Shown piece after piece: positions 36,435 through 49,899 of a DNA stretch of 64,000 nucleotides. Both the position numbers and the translations under genes were made by a program. Within the stretch, counting starts at the first letter, position 1. Each line of letters starts with the position of its first letter. Under the pieces are notes generated by a model that did not search any database, was not told the DNA's origin, and saw only the letters and a program-made list of their open reading frames with translations. Origin of the DNA: Nepenthes gracilis. Taxonomy: Eukaryota > Streptophyta > Magnoliopsida > Caryophyllales > Nepenthaceae. The DNA lies in the NCBI GenBank assembly GCA_033239525.1, contig BSYO01000020.1:13270546-13334545 (forward strand), in the 5' to 3' direction.

Positions 36435-38777
36435 TGTAATATTTGGATCCTCATTTGATTTATTTTGAATATATTTGTTATTTTAAATTAATTGATTGTG
36501 TTAAAAATTACTGACATTTTATAAAATTTAAAGAAAATTTGGTTCGTAAACCGACACCTGAAGCACCCCTAAGAGGCCCTTGAGGCGAAAAAAAGCCAAG
36601 AAAAGGCACTAGAGGGCTACTAGAGTAGTGCATGAGGTGCCATTTGCCAAGTAGCGGCACTTCAGGGGCGCCTAAGTTAGCGCTAGAGTGCCACTTTGCC
36701 TATATAAGCAGCTCTGCGGTACTGTTTGATCATTTGCGCCGAAGAAAAAAGAGGAAGGAGAGAGAGAGGGGAGAAAGAAGATGAGAGAGGAAAAGAGAAG
36801 GGGTAGATCGGTATATCTATTTTTTAGATTTATTCAGTATAAAATCTGAAAAAGGACTTTTTGTCCTAAAGTGTACAATCAAGTTTCGACCCCGATAGAA
36901 ATAGCGGAAGCAGTAAAATGTAAATATCCAATACACGTAAAAAATATTTATTTCTAGATGTTTGAGATAAGGATAAGTATGCAAAATATAACCGAGTATA
37001 AATAATAGTAAAAAGATATGATTTTTGATGACGAAGGAAAAACTCGATACCCACGATAATCGAGAAAAATCCTCCGGGCTTCAACGGCCAGGGAAGCAAT
37101 GCATTATGAAAATCAACTTACAGGCCGGGTGGTAACGACGCGTTAATCTAGCCGACTTACTCCAATCTCGTAATCCCTACCAAGGAACTCCTTTGATTTG
37201 CCTGCGGCAACGGAACCGGATACCTTTCGGTCTTCACGTCAATCTTCCCTCTCTAGCCACTTGAATTGCCAAATACGATCAAGTCTCCTTCTTCAACTCA
37301 CCGACGTCTCCAACGAAGGTAGAAGGATGGAAGTGTTTAAAAGATAAAGAGAAAAATGTAGAGAAAATTATTTAGAACATGAGGCTCAAGATTGTAGCTT
37401 TTAGTTTTCTCAAGAGAAACAATATCAATGAAGCATGAAAACTTTTTTTCTCAAAATGAGGCACGAAAATAGTCTGTCAAGAGTCCTAGGGTTTCAAAAA
37501 TATAAACCAAGTATTTATAGATGGCTCAAAAAACACATTTAAAAATTTGCCCGTTGCCTTGGCGCTCGAGCTACGCTCGAGCGCGCGGCGAGCGCACGAA
37601 GGATTTCCAGAGAAACACTACGTACACTCGAGCGCGGGGCGGCGCACAGCGAGCGGGGACCATTCTGGATTTTGGGCTCGAGCAGATAGTGAGCGCACAG
37701 CGAGCGGGGACCATTCTGATTTTTGGGCTCGAGCGGGTAGCGAGCACACGGAGAGCGCAGAGGCTTCGAACGAGCTCGAGCGACTGGCAGATGGAACGGA
37801 CAGAACGGATATATATTGATATTATAACTCGACAACCCACAACCCGATATCGATACAATAATACATATGATCACGGAATATGCCAATTAGATAAATGTCT
37901 CTAACAAAATCGAAGTAAGTATTTATAAGCTATATCCTTACTCTATTTTAGTATCTTATCTATTTTGCTTCTATTTTGGATGTTTGATGTTCGTACATGT
38001 AAGTTTTACCTAGCCTATTTATTTTACCTCTGTGCATGCATGTGTTTTACTAATTATCCGGAGGCTTTGTACTAGATTTATATATATTTAAGGATTTTGT
38101 TATTTTTATAAAAAATAAATAAATATCTGATATTATATATTTTTATAATAGTATATTTATATGAAAATTGATATGAAACCTACATGGGCCTTACATTAAT
38201 TTGGATGTACTGCTACCTAGGGATTGAGGTCACTATCTCTATTATTTGTTATGTTTTATTCTCCCAACAAGGAGAGCTTTGATCCCAATGGGGATATCTG
38301 ATCCTGATGGAAGTATTTGAAATCCGTTTTCCGTTGGTTGGAAAAAGACTATTTGTAGTTGATACTCTGAATCTATATTTAATGAGAATCATGGTAAATA
38401 AATTGAATAAAAAACTAACATATTCGGATATCCTAATATATATACTAAACTTGAGGGCTGTATCTAAAATCATGGGTGACAAAATATAGTTAGTAGGTTC
38501 CTTATTTATAGAAGACTGAGTATATGTATGGCCATACTCGTGGGTCTAAATAATGGTTGATCTATTTTAAGGTTATTGAGAGTATTATAGCGTGATATAA
38601 TGGAAGATATGGACGTCCATATCTTGTAGGAGTTCGACTTGATATAACACAATATCATTATTTTGGTGAGTATTATATTTGTTCGGATATTATTGGATAC
38701 GTTTGGGCTATATTTTGATTATTTTGGACTGGCCAAATGTAGGCCTCTAGATCTGTATTAAACATTTGGATAAACAC
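36435..38777 (+). repeat. Gypsy-type LTR B, copy 1, interrupted by a solo copia LTR
   Basis: Starts TGTAATATTTGG. Has a GC-richer segment (36545-36730) and a purine tract (36745-36815), then is cut by the solo LTR 36847-37906 and resumes with AAGTAAGTATTTATAAGC. The resumed part matches 44035-44680 and 59270-59960. Non-coding. Confidence 0.65.
36847..37906 (-). mobile_element. Copia family A solo LTR, copy 3
   Basis: A 1060-bp LTR in minus orientation (plus-strand ends TGAAAAAGGAC and GTCTCTAACA) with a perfect 5-bp target duplication AAATC (36842-36846 and 37907-37911). The TATA box is at 37512-37519 (minus). The 51-bp repeat is present (CAGCGAGCGGGGACC starts at 37647 and 37698), each unit with GCTCGAGC. 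ORFs on both strands of this block are artefacts of its GC-rich repeat. Confidence 0.92.
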
Positions 38778-41700
38778 TGTAAGATTTGGGTTTCTAAAAT
38801 ATAATAATTATGAATAATTAAATTAAAATAATAAAAAATAGGTAAAATATGTGTGGAAAATTAAAAATTGAAAGTAAAATGGAAGAGAGAGGGAGGATGC
38901 TCGATGGATGCTAGAGCGGTGCCGCCGGGGCACAAATTCCAGAAGTGTGATGCCCAATGCTCACTCGAACTCAACCTAAGGCACGATTTCCAATATAGGT
39001 GTGCTTGATGAACGCCCAAGGCGTGCTCGAGTGTGACTTCCAGTATTACCGTGCCAGAGGAGAACCTGACTGACACTTGAGCGCTAGTTTGGGTTTTAAG
39101 CCACGCACTCAATTTTTTGTCATTTTGCCGAAAAAATGAAGAGTGGAGGGAGAGAGAATGCGGCGGAGAAAGAGAGAAGAGGAGATCGAAGCTCTTGGGT
39201 CCATTTCCGAGGTAAGTGCATTCCTATACTTTTCTTTCAATTTTTGCTCGTTTCATACCGTTCCTGTAACGTATCGTATTTTCTGTGGAAAATCCGGTAG
39301 AGTTTTCTCTACAATACAGATGTTGGTCAAAATACAAAATCTATGAAATAAACCTGTATAACAATATAAAATCTCCACACAGCAAAATCTAACATCAACA
39401 ACTCTGACACAACCAGAAAACCCAAGCTATACAAACTCCAACATTCAGACTACCATAACAACTACACATGATCCAAAATTTGCCACAATTAAGAACACGT
39501 AGCACTGACGTCATAACTCTGGTATGACTTCAATTCAGATAAGATACCACTAGGTACATTATCAAACCATGAAACCCATGGAAGCAACTATATTCATCGA
39601 ATACAGCAGAAGTTAAGTTAAAAAAAAACTACATTATCCTTACCAATATATATGACCATCAAATAAATAAAAATGCTCCAAAAAGTGTAATTTCATAAAC
39701 TAAGATTTCAAGTTATCCTCTAGCATCTTTGAGTCTCCAACTAACAATTCTCTACTCTGCTCGATTAGGTGTAGGCCTATACTACTCTGGAGATAAGAAG
39801 TAGTAAGGGTGAGCTAAAAACCCAACAAGCGTATTATGTTTATCAAAGACATGCATAATCTCGTATTCAAAACATATTAATACATATATGAAAGATAAAT
39901 GTGCAAATGAGATTTAATCCATGATTTTAGGAAGGAGTACTTTCATAATTCATTCTATATTTTCTTGGTTCATTTCCTTGTCATACTCATAATTATCAAT
40001 TCATTATTGAAAACTTATTTTGTTGAGGGACCCAGATCAGTAGGCCTTACTAACTAAGGAGCGGACGGTCGTAACCTAGATTATGTTTGCTCTTACATAA
40101 TCCAAAGCAATCTCATTTTATTAAAGGCTCAGAGGCGGGTTGTCTACATACTCATTCCTATAGACTGGCCTAATCAACTGCGGCGGCCTAGCCACAAGCG
40201 ATTCCAAAGAGACTACGACCTTTCGTTACAACATACTAAGGCATGCCAAGGGACTTCACCTGTTACAAAACACGGCCAGGATACGCGGCCAGAGCAATCT
40301 TGGAGTTTCCACTATAATTTTCCTGCTATAGCAAAATTTATTATCCATAATTCTTGATCCAAGTTCTTAATTCTTTATTTCATTAGGAAATTATGTTCTT
40401 AAGTGTCAAAGCAAATTCCTTTGTTCTCACTTTGTTGAAGAACGTTTCATAGTTCTATCAGTTCATAAGTCCATCACTTAATTATAAAATTTCCTCCATA
40501 ATCAGATTCCTTTCTATAAGTATATTTCTATATCCTTCGTGAGCGTGAAACCTCAAGTGCTAGCCTAGCATGCAGCAGGCGTTGCGCGCCTGGGAGCAAA
40601 CTAGAATTAGTGCCCTCCCGGGTGCTGGCTTTCTTGGCATGGCGCTTGCCATGGTGCTCGAGCGCCCAGCAAGCGGCAATCCAACAACACCCCTGAATAT
40701 ATTTTTTCATATATATTAAGTCTAATCTTGATTATATTAATTTAATTATCTAAAATTATTAGGTTTAAGAAGCGGAACATCACAGTTCCTTCTAGATATT
40801 TTTGCTCAAATACCCGTCCAAATTTAGATTTTAAAATATTCATGTATTAAATGTGCATATATGTTGATTTGCCTTCCGATTTTGAAGTATATGTGTGAAA
40901 AACGTGAATATATGTCTATTTCTCTACCGATTTCGAAGTTTAAGTGAGATGTTGTGTTTAATCGGAAACCCTAACCCCACGCTTGCCATGATTTTAAGTA
41001 TTATGATATTTTATCACTTGTATTTCGTATATAATGCTTCACATGTCCAGGTAACTATATTAAGTCCTTTAAATGTTCGAATTTTCTTCCAAAAATGCCC
41101 AGTATGTTGAATATATGAACTGATATTGTAAAAATTGCCTAATTTGCATATTTTTGTGAAAATTCTTATAGTTGTTTGAAACCCCAGATTCCAAATTTGA
41201 ATTTTAATTTATAAAAAAGTATCTGTTAAGATCTAAAATTTAAGCCCATATGAATATGACTTAAGCTCATATAAATATGAAAATATGTAATTGTATAAAG
41301 TAATTGGGGACTTTACAATTTGTTATTTGTTATCAGTATTTTCTTTTGGAGTAAAAAAATAAATAAATAATAACTGTAAATTTGTTCGGAGTTTTCAAAT
41401 GAAATATGAAAAGAAATTAAGAAATTAGATCAAGTATTTTATTTCAGATGGTGATATTCTCTAATATACCTTAGGATATTACAGTGATAAATCGAATAAT
41501 GTCCCTTGGCTACAGGAAAACTTTTGGTGGCAATAAGGACTATAGTCCCGTATATCGGGATTAAAGTTATATTGCCGGCCATGGGACGTCAAATTGAGGT
41601 ACATAGGTAGGCCTTATATTATGTAGAATAATACAATCCTTTCATCGATTGATTACTCTATTAGCTAGTAAGGCCTACTAACTCTGATCTCTAAAAATAA

Positions 41701-42316
41701 ATAAATTTCTACATATTTTTAAAGCTAATAGAATCAGAAATAAAATGTAAAAGTTAAATGTATTACGAAAATATTATTTGATCGTGTTTCATGTTCTATA
41801 TGCATTATGATCCTACTCCGTTCTTCTGATTCTATTTTAAAGTATATTATATTTGTTCTTATTTATATTTGTGTCTTACTGAACATTTGGTTCACTCGTT
41901 TACTATTTTTTCTACCTTCAGATGAATACAAGTTGATGCCTAATGAGAAAGAATAGAGGTCACAGGTTGCTAGGCTAAGGATGATGATTCTTTTGATATA
42001 TGTATATGTTGGAAGGATATTTTGATGTATTATGATTATTTTTGTGATACTTTGGTAATTTAGTTTTCGCTGTGTATTGATAAATATGTAAATACTTTTG
42101 CAGGTCATTATAGTTTGTTTTTGGTACATAGTGGTATCTCTCTGATCCAACGTCTAATTTTTTTATAATATGGCGTAAGAGCTACGGATATTGTGGCTGA
42201 ATTTTGGATCCTGTGTATATTTGATTTATATGTATGGTTGATTATTATTATAATTTATATTTAGTTATTGATGGTCATTATGTTCATATGGTATTTAGTT
42301 AATCCAGTCCGTCACA
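38778..42316 (+). repeat. Gypsy-type solo LTR E, carrying a nested LTR
   Basis: Starts TGTAAGATTTGGG and ends CCAGTCCGTCACA, flanked by AACAC (38773-38777) and AGCAC (42317-42321), a target duplication with one mismatch. Removing the nested insertion leaves about 2.0 kb. Shares AGTAGGCCTTAC (reverse strand, 41668-41679) and its 3' end with the 12023 LTR. Confidence 0.7.
39265..40784 (-). mobile_element. Nested gypsy-type solo LTR
   Basis: A 1520-bp unit with plus-strand ends TGTAACG and ATCACA and a perfect target duplication GTTCC (39260-39264 and 40785-40789). Internal landmarks (AGTAGGCCTTAC, 40039-40050; GC-rich tract near 40540-40690) are in minus orientation. It sits inside LTR E, so it is younger than E. 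Confidence 0.85.
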
Positions 42317-42341
42317 AGCACATTTGATGTATATATATATA

Positions 42342-43351
42342 TGTTAGACATATTTATGTTTAGGCATATTTTGTGTCCGTGTTTGATCAGTCGTTGGCGT
42401 TAGTATCCTTGTTTTGAATATCTGCATCAAATTCTTACTTGCAGTTCACTAATGTGCATCTCCTAATATTCACGCCTGCCAAGTGCATGACCCTCACTCG
42501 AGAGCCATTTTTCGCAATCCATGCTTAAGACTTGCCTAATCCCCGCTCAAGCACCATTTTTAGAGAGCTTGGGCTCAATCCACACCCGAACGCTAGTGCG
42601 AGCACCCGGTGAAACCCTTGGTGTGATTGCTACCCTCCTAAGTCGTGCTCGAGCACTAGGACACTCATTTTCAAACAGTCATTTCTATAACCTAGTTTTT
42701 TAGTCTCTTTATAAATAGCCATCTTATTCTTTTTACCATAGACTTCTGGTGAAATATTTTGATTGTCGTTTCAGCAAGAAAAAACTTTCATTTGTGCTTG
42801 TTAACTACTTCATGTTGAGAAAGCTTAGCCTCAACTATTGTACTTCTACTACAAAGTTTTCTCAACCTATTTTGCTTCATCGTATACACCTCTTCTCGCA
42901 TCTTAACCTTTGTAGGCGATGTCGGTAGCGTGAAAATTGAATTCCAGTGGTGTATGGAGATTCGATAGCTCATGAATGAAGATTGACAAGAAGACTGGAA
43001 GGCGTTTGATTTCATTACAACGGGCAAATCTAAAGAGTTTCTTGGTAGGAGTCACAAGATAGGGGTAAATTAGCTAGATTAGCACATTGTACCACTCGAT
43101 CTGTAAATTGATTTTCTTAATGCACATCTTTCCTAACTGTTAAATCCCGATAGATTTTGCTTAATAGTCGTGGTAATAGAGGCTTTTCTTCGTCATTAGA
43201 ATTTTATCTTTATTATTATTATTTTAATTGTTTAATGTTTTTATTTAAATTTGATTATATTTTATATGTATTATATATTTTTGTACTTTATATTCTGCAA
43301 ATTGAAAAAGTGGTCAAAATAACTTGTGTTGTGGATTCATAGTCCTCTTCA
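42342..43351 (+). repeat. Copia family A LTR, copy 4 (5' LTR)
   Basis: Starts TGTTAGACAT and ends GTCCTCTTCA, about 1010 bp, with the TATA box at 42710-42717. The GCTCGAGC motifs are partly decayed (CACTCGAGAGC, GCTCAAGC, GCTCGAGC) but still about 50 bp apart at the start of the array. Followed directly by a primer binding site, so this is a 5' LTR. Confidence 0.82.
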
Positions 43352-43353
43352 AT

Positions 43354-43366
43354 TAGTATCAGAGAC
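43354..43366 (+). other. Primer binding site of the copia element
   Basis: TAGTATCAGAGA, three bases after the LTR end, is a slightly mutated form of TGGTATCAGAGC, the initiator tRNA-Met primer binding site of many plant copia elements. Confidence 0.75.
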
Positions 43367-43393
43367 TCCCCCTAATCTGTGAACCCAATTTAG

Positions 43394-44030
43394 ATGCATA
43401 TTAGTCAATTACTTTCTAGTCCTTCTTATTTTTATGGGAATAACTACACTTATTGGAAGGTGTGTATGAGAGTCTACTTCAAATTCATGGATGAGCACAT
43501 ATTGGCAAACACTCAATTTGGATGGACTCCACCTAGAAGTACTATGCATGATAAACCAAAAGTTATATCCTTATGGTCAAAGGAAGAACTTGACCCCTAC
43601 AATTGGAATAGTAAAGGGTTACATGTTATTTTTATAGCTGTATTCTCTGAAGAGTTTAAAGGAATATCGATATAAGAAACCTCTAAAGATGCAATAAATA
43701 TTATTAAAATTATCCACAAATGAACCAAATTAGTCAAAAATTTAAAATTATAAATGCTTACCATTATATTTGAAGAAATTAGGGTGAAGGATGACAAAAC
43801 CTTTGACAATTTTTATACTAAATTAAATGATATTATCAATTCTATGTTTAATTTAGGAAAAAGAATTTTCGTGAATAGAATTGTCCGAAAAATCCTTTGA
43901 TCTCTTCTTAAACGATTTAGATCTAAAGTCACGGTTATTGAATAAAGTAATGACCTTGTCAAATTAAAAATAGAAAAATTACTTCGCTCTTTACAAACAT
44001 ATAAGCATACACTCCCACAGTCAAATTCGA
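43394..44030 (+). pseudogene. Copia gag remnant, N-terminal half
   Basis: Translation starts near SSPSYFYGNNYTYWKVCMRV, the conserved N-terminal GAG motif of plant copia, and runs through a UBN2-like domain: SEEFKGIS, the frame-broken LQMLT-like MLTIIFEEIRVKD, FNLGKRIF and IEKLLRSLQTYK. Several stops occur. It ends abruptly at about 44030, where LTR B sequence starts. Confidence 0.75.
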
Positions 44031-45000
44031 GACAAGTATCTATAAGCCCTATTCTTGATCTGTTTCAATGCATGATATATTTTGCTTCTATTTTGGAAGT
44101 TTAATGTTTGTACATACAAGCTTTACCTAGCCAATTTATTTTACCTCCATGCATGTAAGTATTTTACTGATTGTTTGAGGGCTTTATACTGGATTTATGT
44201 ATATTTGAGGGTTTTATTATTTTTATCAAAAAAATAAATATCTGACACTATATATTTTTATAATAGTGTATTTGTATGAAATTGGCATGAAACCTACATG
44301 GACCTTGCATTAGTTCACATGTATTGCTACTTGAAGATTAAGGTTACTACCTCTATTATCTATTATCTGTTATTTGTTTCTCTCCGAATGAGGATATCTA
44401 AAATTCCTTTTTCGTCAACAGGAAAATGTTCTATTTATAGTTGACCCATCCTATCTATATTTAATGAGAACTATCATAAATAAGTTGAATAAAAAACTAA
44501 TATATTCGAATATCTTAATGTGTACTAAATTTGAGGGTTGCACTTAAAATCATGGGTGGTAAAATATAGTAAGTTCCTTATCTATAAATGACTGATTACA
44601 TAGATGGCCATATCCGTAGATCTAAATAATAGTTGATCTAACTTTAGGCTATCAAAAATATTTATAACCCCTCAAGTTATTCTATTGGTCTTTGATTTTC
44701 TGATTTCATGTAAAGTTTCACATTCTGTATGGATTTATCTTCAACTCTAATTTGAAATTCATAGGTTTGTCCACATATGGGATTTGGATAAGTCTTGTAC
44801 ATCTGATATGTGTTTCCGTTCTAAAACCTATTTGAATCTTATATGGTTTCGTTTTGATCTTTTGTTCTATTTATATAATTTTGATCTAGATTATATTATT
44901 TATTTATTTGATTCTAATACGATTCTGATATGATTCTAATCATCTTATTCCATTTATTTGATTTTGCTTTGGATAGCTTCTATTTATTATACGTCTCGAT
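44030..45000 (+). repeat. Gypsy-type LTR B, copy 2, 5' truncated
   Basis: Begins within the family B unit (AAGTATCTATAAGCCC) and follows 37915-38600 and 59270-60070 closely. The upstream GC-rich and purine-rich parts are missing. Confidence 0.6.
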
Positions 45001-45081
45001 GGGACAATACCAAAATGTTCAGCCAATTATTTATTCAAAATAATCCAAAGTACCTCTCATTATGATTTTTTCTAATACCAC

Positions 45082-47433
45082 TTTTATCACGAACTCAAAT
45101 CAAGTAAATTAATTTAAATAATTAATTATAATTTTTAAAATCTGAAATCCCAGTAAATTTAAACAAATAACACAAAATCTTAAAATCTGAGGTGACAAAC
45201 TAAATACACAAGACCTCATTGAACAACCGTCCGAATCAAATAAATATGACCTACTCTACAATCATCGTAAGAGAGGTAATAATCCGACTCAAAGATCATA
45301 ATCAAACATAACAAAATATTCAAACTATTCTCAAAATATAACAATGAGCCTATAACCAGCTAATTCCATAATCCATATACATCAATTATCAATTTAATCC
45401 ATAATAGAACCAAAACTCACAAAATCAGACGAATGGCTGACAAATCAGGACCATACTCCTATAATGCATTCGAATCTTCTACTCTGAATGGATAAAACAG
45501 AAAAAGTGAGTTTAATTCTCAATAAATATCATATTTTAAACAAAAAGAGTCCAATAAATCAGAGGAAATGATCTAATGGATGAAAATTTAACCAAATAAT
45601 AGAATAAATTCAAATTGCCAACAAAATAAATCCAATAGAAATTCAAGATCCAAATTTTAAAATTTAATGGTAGTATTGTACTCAAAGTAAATATCCAAAT
45701 TCAAAATGAATGTTCAAATTTTGAAAATAGTACTCATTAGGATATATATATATAAACAAAACAGACATGATCCGGATTAATTCCAAAGCCGATATCCTAT
45801 TCGAGTCCAAGTTTAAGTCCAAATCTAATACAAGATCAACTTGTAATTTGGGTTAAAATTCAATAGCCGGATAATCTAATAGTGTATACAAAAATAGAGT
45901 CAGCATTGCAACAGATATTCCAAATGTCCGGATCAAAACATATAATCAAAATCATTGTACGAGACCTACCAAGGCCAAACTGAAGGCAAAATTAGCGAAT
46001 CTCAAATACATGTCCAAACTCCAAATTCAAATCAAATTTCAACATAAATCAATAGGAAAATACAAATTATATACCAAATTTGAGTTCTAATTATTTAAAA
46101 ATTAATTTAAGAAAGGGTTATATAAAATTCTGATAATCTTAGGCCAAAATCCATGTACTTTGTACCCATAGATAATGTTTCTCACTATATTTTATCACTG
46201 TAATTTTTGGTGTATTTTTTCAAACTTGTCAAATATATTAGGACATCCGAATATATTCTAAGGTCAAGTTAAATTATCTAAATGGAAAATATCACTATTC
46301 TAAATATTTCTTGCCGGTATAAAGGGATTTCCAATAACGAATATCTTCCCGTCGGGAGTTGGCCAAAATCCAATAATCCAAATCTAAATGTAGTGATCAT
46401 AATTCAACACGTGCATGTAAAAATGCGCAGCAAATGTAAGTTTTATATATATTTTTGTTACACATACTGATATAAATATACACTGTGTCCAATAAATTTT
46501 TTGGGTTTTCAAAAAAATAGTAAATTCCTAAATAATAAAATCTATATCCAAAACCCTCAAAATAATCTAATGAACTGCACATGTATGTCCAGAATAAATA
46601 AAATTAGTGTATAAAAATTAATGCATATTAGTAAAAATTTATACAGTATCCAAAATATATCAAAATCAAATCAAATAAAAAATAGGAGTTACAGATACTT
46701 GTCATGACATCATACTTTGCCGATCTAAAGAAATGATGTCCCGAAGTACCTGAATTGGCAACCTCTCTCTCTTGTTGTGCGGTACCCACACCCCTACCGC
46801 TCTCTCTTTTGCGCAGCTTCCGCGCACTGCTGCCGTTGTTCACCCATGGCCATCGTCGGTCACCGGCGAACCACCATTGCCGTCACCGACTACCATCACA
46901 GCACCACCTCTGCGCCGCGCTGCCAAGAACGCCGTCGACAACTACTGTCAGCCTCCTCAACGGTTTCTCTTTGCGAAACACCACCCCCGGCCACACCGAC
47001 CACCACTGCGCCACCCATGAGCCACGACAACCACCGGCATTAGCGCCTCCTCACCGCACGACACCATTGCCAGCCGTCGCTTTCCTCTTCGCTCGGCTTC
47101 TCTCTCTCTCTCCTCTTTTCTCTTCCTAAAACCCTCATTCCCCGATTCTAAATCCTTATCCTGTTCACTTTTTTTTTCTTTTTTTCTTTTTAAATATATA
47201 TAATATATTATTGTTATTATTATTATATATTTATTTATATTTTTTATTTCTTATTATTCTAAAATTCTAATCAATATTTAGGTGACAACACAGGTGCACC
47301 TCAACTGCCAGCCCAACCGATTATAATATCCTTCCAAATTTTATAATATTAAATTAATTTTTTACCACGTCTAAATTATCCAAAAATCACAATTAATCTT
47401 AAATTGATCTGAATAAAAATTTGGGATATTACA
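45082..47433 (-). repeat. Gypsy-type 5' LTR with adjoining primer binding site
   Basis: The right end GGGATATTACA reads TGTAATATCCC on the minus strand. The left end meets TCTAATACCA (45071-45080), a mutated initiator-Met primer binding site in reverse. The interior beyond it is lost after about 80 bp. The GC-rich plus-strand ORFs at 46755-47129 are antisense LTR sequence with no protein resemblance. Confidence 0.65.
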
Positions 47434-48059
47434 GCCTTCTCGCCCTATCATCACTGCATATTCTCTGCAAAGCCATATATATATATATATATATATTGCT
47501 TGATTTATTAAATATTTTATACACGTAAATATATTTATACATTTATATTATATATTATATGATAAAAATATATAATTTTTAAATATATAATTACTTAAAA
47601 ATATATTATATAATATATACACATACACCTCTTCGGATAATTATATTTTATATGATTATATATTTTATTCATGTAATTATTTAGTTATTTATTAAATATA
47701 TATATATGTAATTATATTTTATTTAGTGCATGTATAATTATAATTATATTATATAAAATATATAATATTTTATAAGGTTGTTGGTTCCCTTGTTGCGAAA
47801 AATATATAATTATATTATATGATTACTTAATTTATATTTATATATATATATAGTACAAAATAATATCATTTAACTTGAATAAGGGAAAAAAAGTCATTAC
47901 GGTAAATTTTTACCTTATTCCTTATATTATTCTACAAACTAAAGATTAAAATATTAATTTTTAATTTATTCTATTTCAACAATTAAATATGAGAATAATA
48001 ATTTACAACTATATTTCTATCCTACTCTATTTCCTAAGAATAACTATTCTATTCTTACT
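47434..48059. other. AT-rich spacer with (AT)n runs
   Basis: (AT)n at 47475-47496 and several looser TA-rich runs. No gene or repeat unit recognised. Confidence 0.5.
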
Positions 48060-48960
48060 TTATTATATTCTAATAATCAAATATAGCATAAATTCTTGCC
48101 GTCAGATCACATTACAAACTTTTTCATATACAAGTGATGCCTCTAAATCTTTAATGCAAAAATAATCGTTGCTAATTCTAAAATATGGGTAGGATTGTTA
48201 TTCTCATACATTTGGAGCTGCCTTGATCCATACGCAGGTACTTTCTTATATTGCATCAACACACAACCTAAATTGTTCTTAGATGAATCACAATAAGCCA
48301 TGTATCATTTAGATCCTTTAGGAATAGCTAAAATCAGGACAGCTTTCAAATAATTATTTAATTTTTGAAAAGTTCTTTCATAATCCTCATTGAAATGAAA
48401 TGTCATCTTCTTTTGTGTCAAATAGGTCAATGATATCGCAATTCTTGAGAACTTTTTCACAAGTCTTTTATAATATCCGGTCAATCCAATGAAACTTTAT
48501 ACTTCCATTATATTAATTGATCAACTCCAACTTATAAGCACTTTACTTTTCTTTAGATCAACCAAAACACCTCCATTTTATACAATATGGTTGAGGAAAG
48601 CCATTTCCTCAAGCTAAAACTTATATTTTTTAAATTTGACATATAATCAACTTTCCTTGAGTGTTTGTAGTGTAATTCCCAAATGAATATCAAGTTATTC
48701 AAAACTCCTCAAACATATCAATATGTCGTCAATGTTGACCCTAGAAATTGATTTAAATTCGATTGAAACACCTTATTCACTAAATCCATAAACAGTGTAG
48801 GGCGCTAGTTAGTCCAAGAGAAATTATCAAAAATTAGTATTGGCTATACTTCATTTGAAAGGTTGTTTTCACTATATCTTCTTTCCTAATTCTCAACTGA
48901 TAATATCCCAATTGAAAGCCAATCTTCAAAAACATTTGGATTCCTTATAATTGATTGAAC
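48060..48960 (-). pseudogene. Ty3/gypsy reverse transcriptase/RNase H remnant
   Basis: Minus-strand translation gives the RT blocks VNIDDILI, LQTLKES, KFKKYKF and LEEMAFLNHIV, then the RT-RNase H connector SFIGLTGYYKRLVKKFSRIA, LTYLTQKK and the RNase H start MAYCDSSKNNLGCVLMQ. Stops are present. The sequence ends before integrase. Confidence 0.8.
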
Positions 48961-49344
48961 AATTTATAATGTCTTTAAGGTTTCTTTTTTAGATGATGTT
49001 TGATTAAATAAGTTATATACGTTTGGGTTATTGATATTTATCTTGTATTTTTTTTCAACTCTCAATAGAGAAGCTTCTTGAAGACTTTTAGGTAGCATTC
49101 TATTTTCATATGCCAGATGCATATGATTTTGTATACAGATCTTATGATTTTTGATGTCCTAGAACATGTTGATTTTTGTAAACTGATGTGTATGATAGTA
49201 GAAGAGAAAATGCTACTTGGGTTCTTAGATTACCAATACTAGTGGGTCCATTTGTGCCATGGATGGCACATGGTATCCTCAAACAGGGTTGTATTTTTCT
49301 TTTTATTTGAAATCTCGAAATTTCTGCGAAGTCTTCAACTACAT

Positions 49345-49800
49345 ATTATGATTTCCAATAGTGGTAACATAAATTAGATATAGAGGACACCCACCTTTCA
49401 TTAGATGCATGCATGAAGGGCAGAAAATCATATAGGTAGACTCTTTTTGTTTATTCTTTTGAAAGCAAAAATACTCACAACCTGAAATAAAAAAAAGCAC
49501 TCTCTTGTAGAAATAGTTTACATTGGTATGATAGTATACCAACAAATCTATTTCTAATATTATATTAAAATCTTACATATCTAACAAAATTTAATTTATA
49601 ATCTATTCAAATACATACACCTAAGCTATACACTCAAGGTATAGGATATCAGTTGTGAAAGACATGCCCATAGGAGTAAATACCACAAACGAATAATTTA
49701 TAATCCTAGATGGCAAATGTAAATGACATATAAACTTAGGATATACAAATAAATGTATAAACATAGGGTCCAACAATACAAGTATTAAAGTCTCAAAAAT
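49345..49800 (-). pseudogene. Ty3/gypsy aspartic protease remnant
   Basis: Minus-strand translation follows the plant gypsy protease: LLDPMFIHLF (the DPG-type active site has lost its glycine), SFVVFTPMGMSF, DFNIILEIDLLVYYHTN, then the linker MHLMKGGCPLYLIYV. Several in-frame stops; not functional. Confidence 0.7.
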
Positions 49801-49899
49801 TGGAAGCTAACCTTCCACTATTGAATGAGATGTATCCGCATCCTTAGCTATTACTGTGGAAGCTCCCCCCAAAACATTTGGCTTTGTAACTATTTATCT

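Noticed and set aside
37521..37904. Long ORFs on both strands
   Set aside because: They are the 51-bp GC-rich repeat of the solo copia LTR, open in several frames at once.
46755..47129. Three overlapping plus-strand ORFs, proline- and histidine-rich
   Set aside because: They lie antisense in a GC-rich, CT-rich LTR segment; composition explains the lack of stops.
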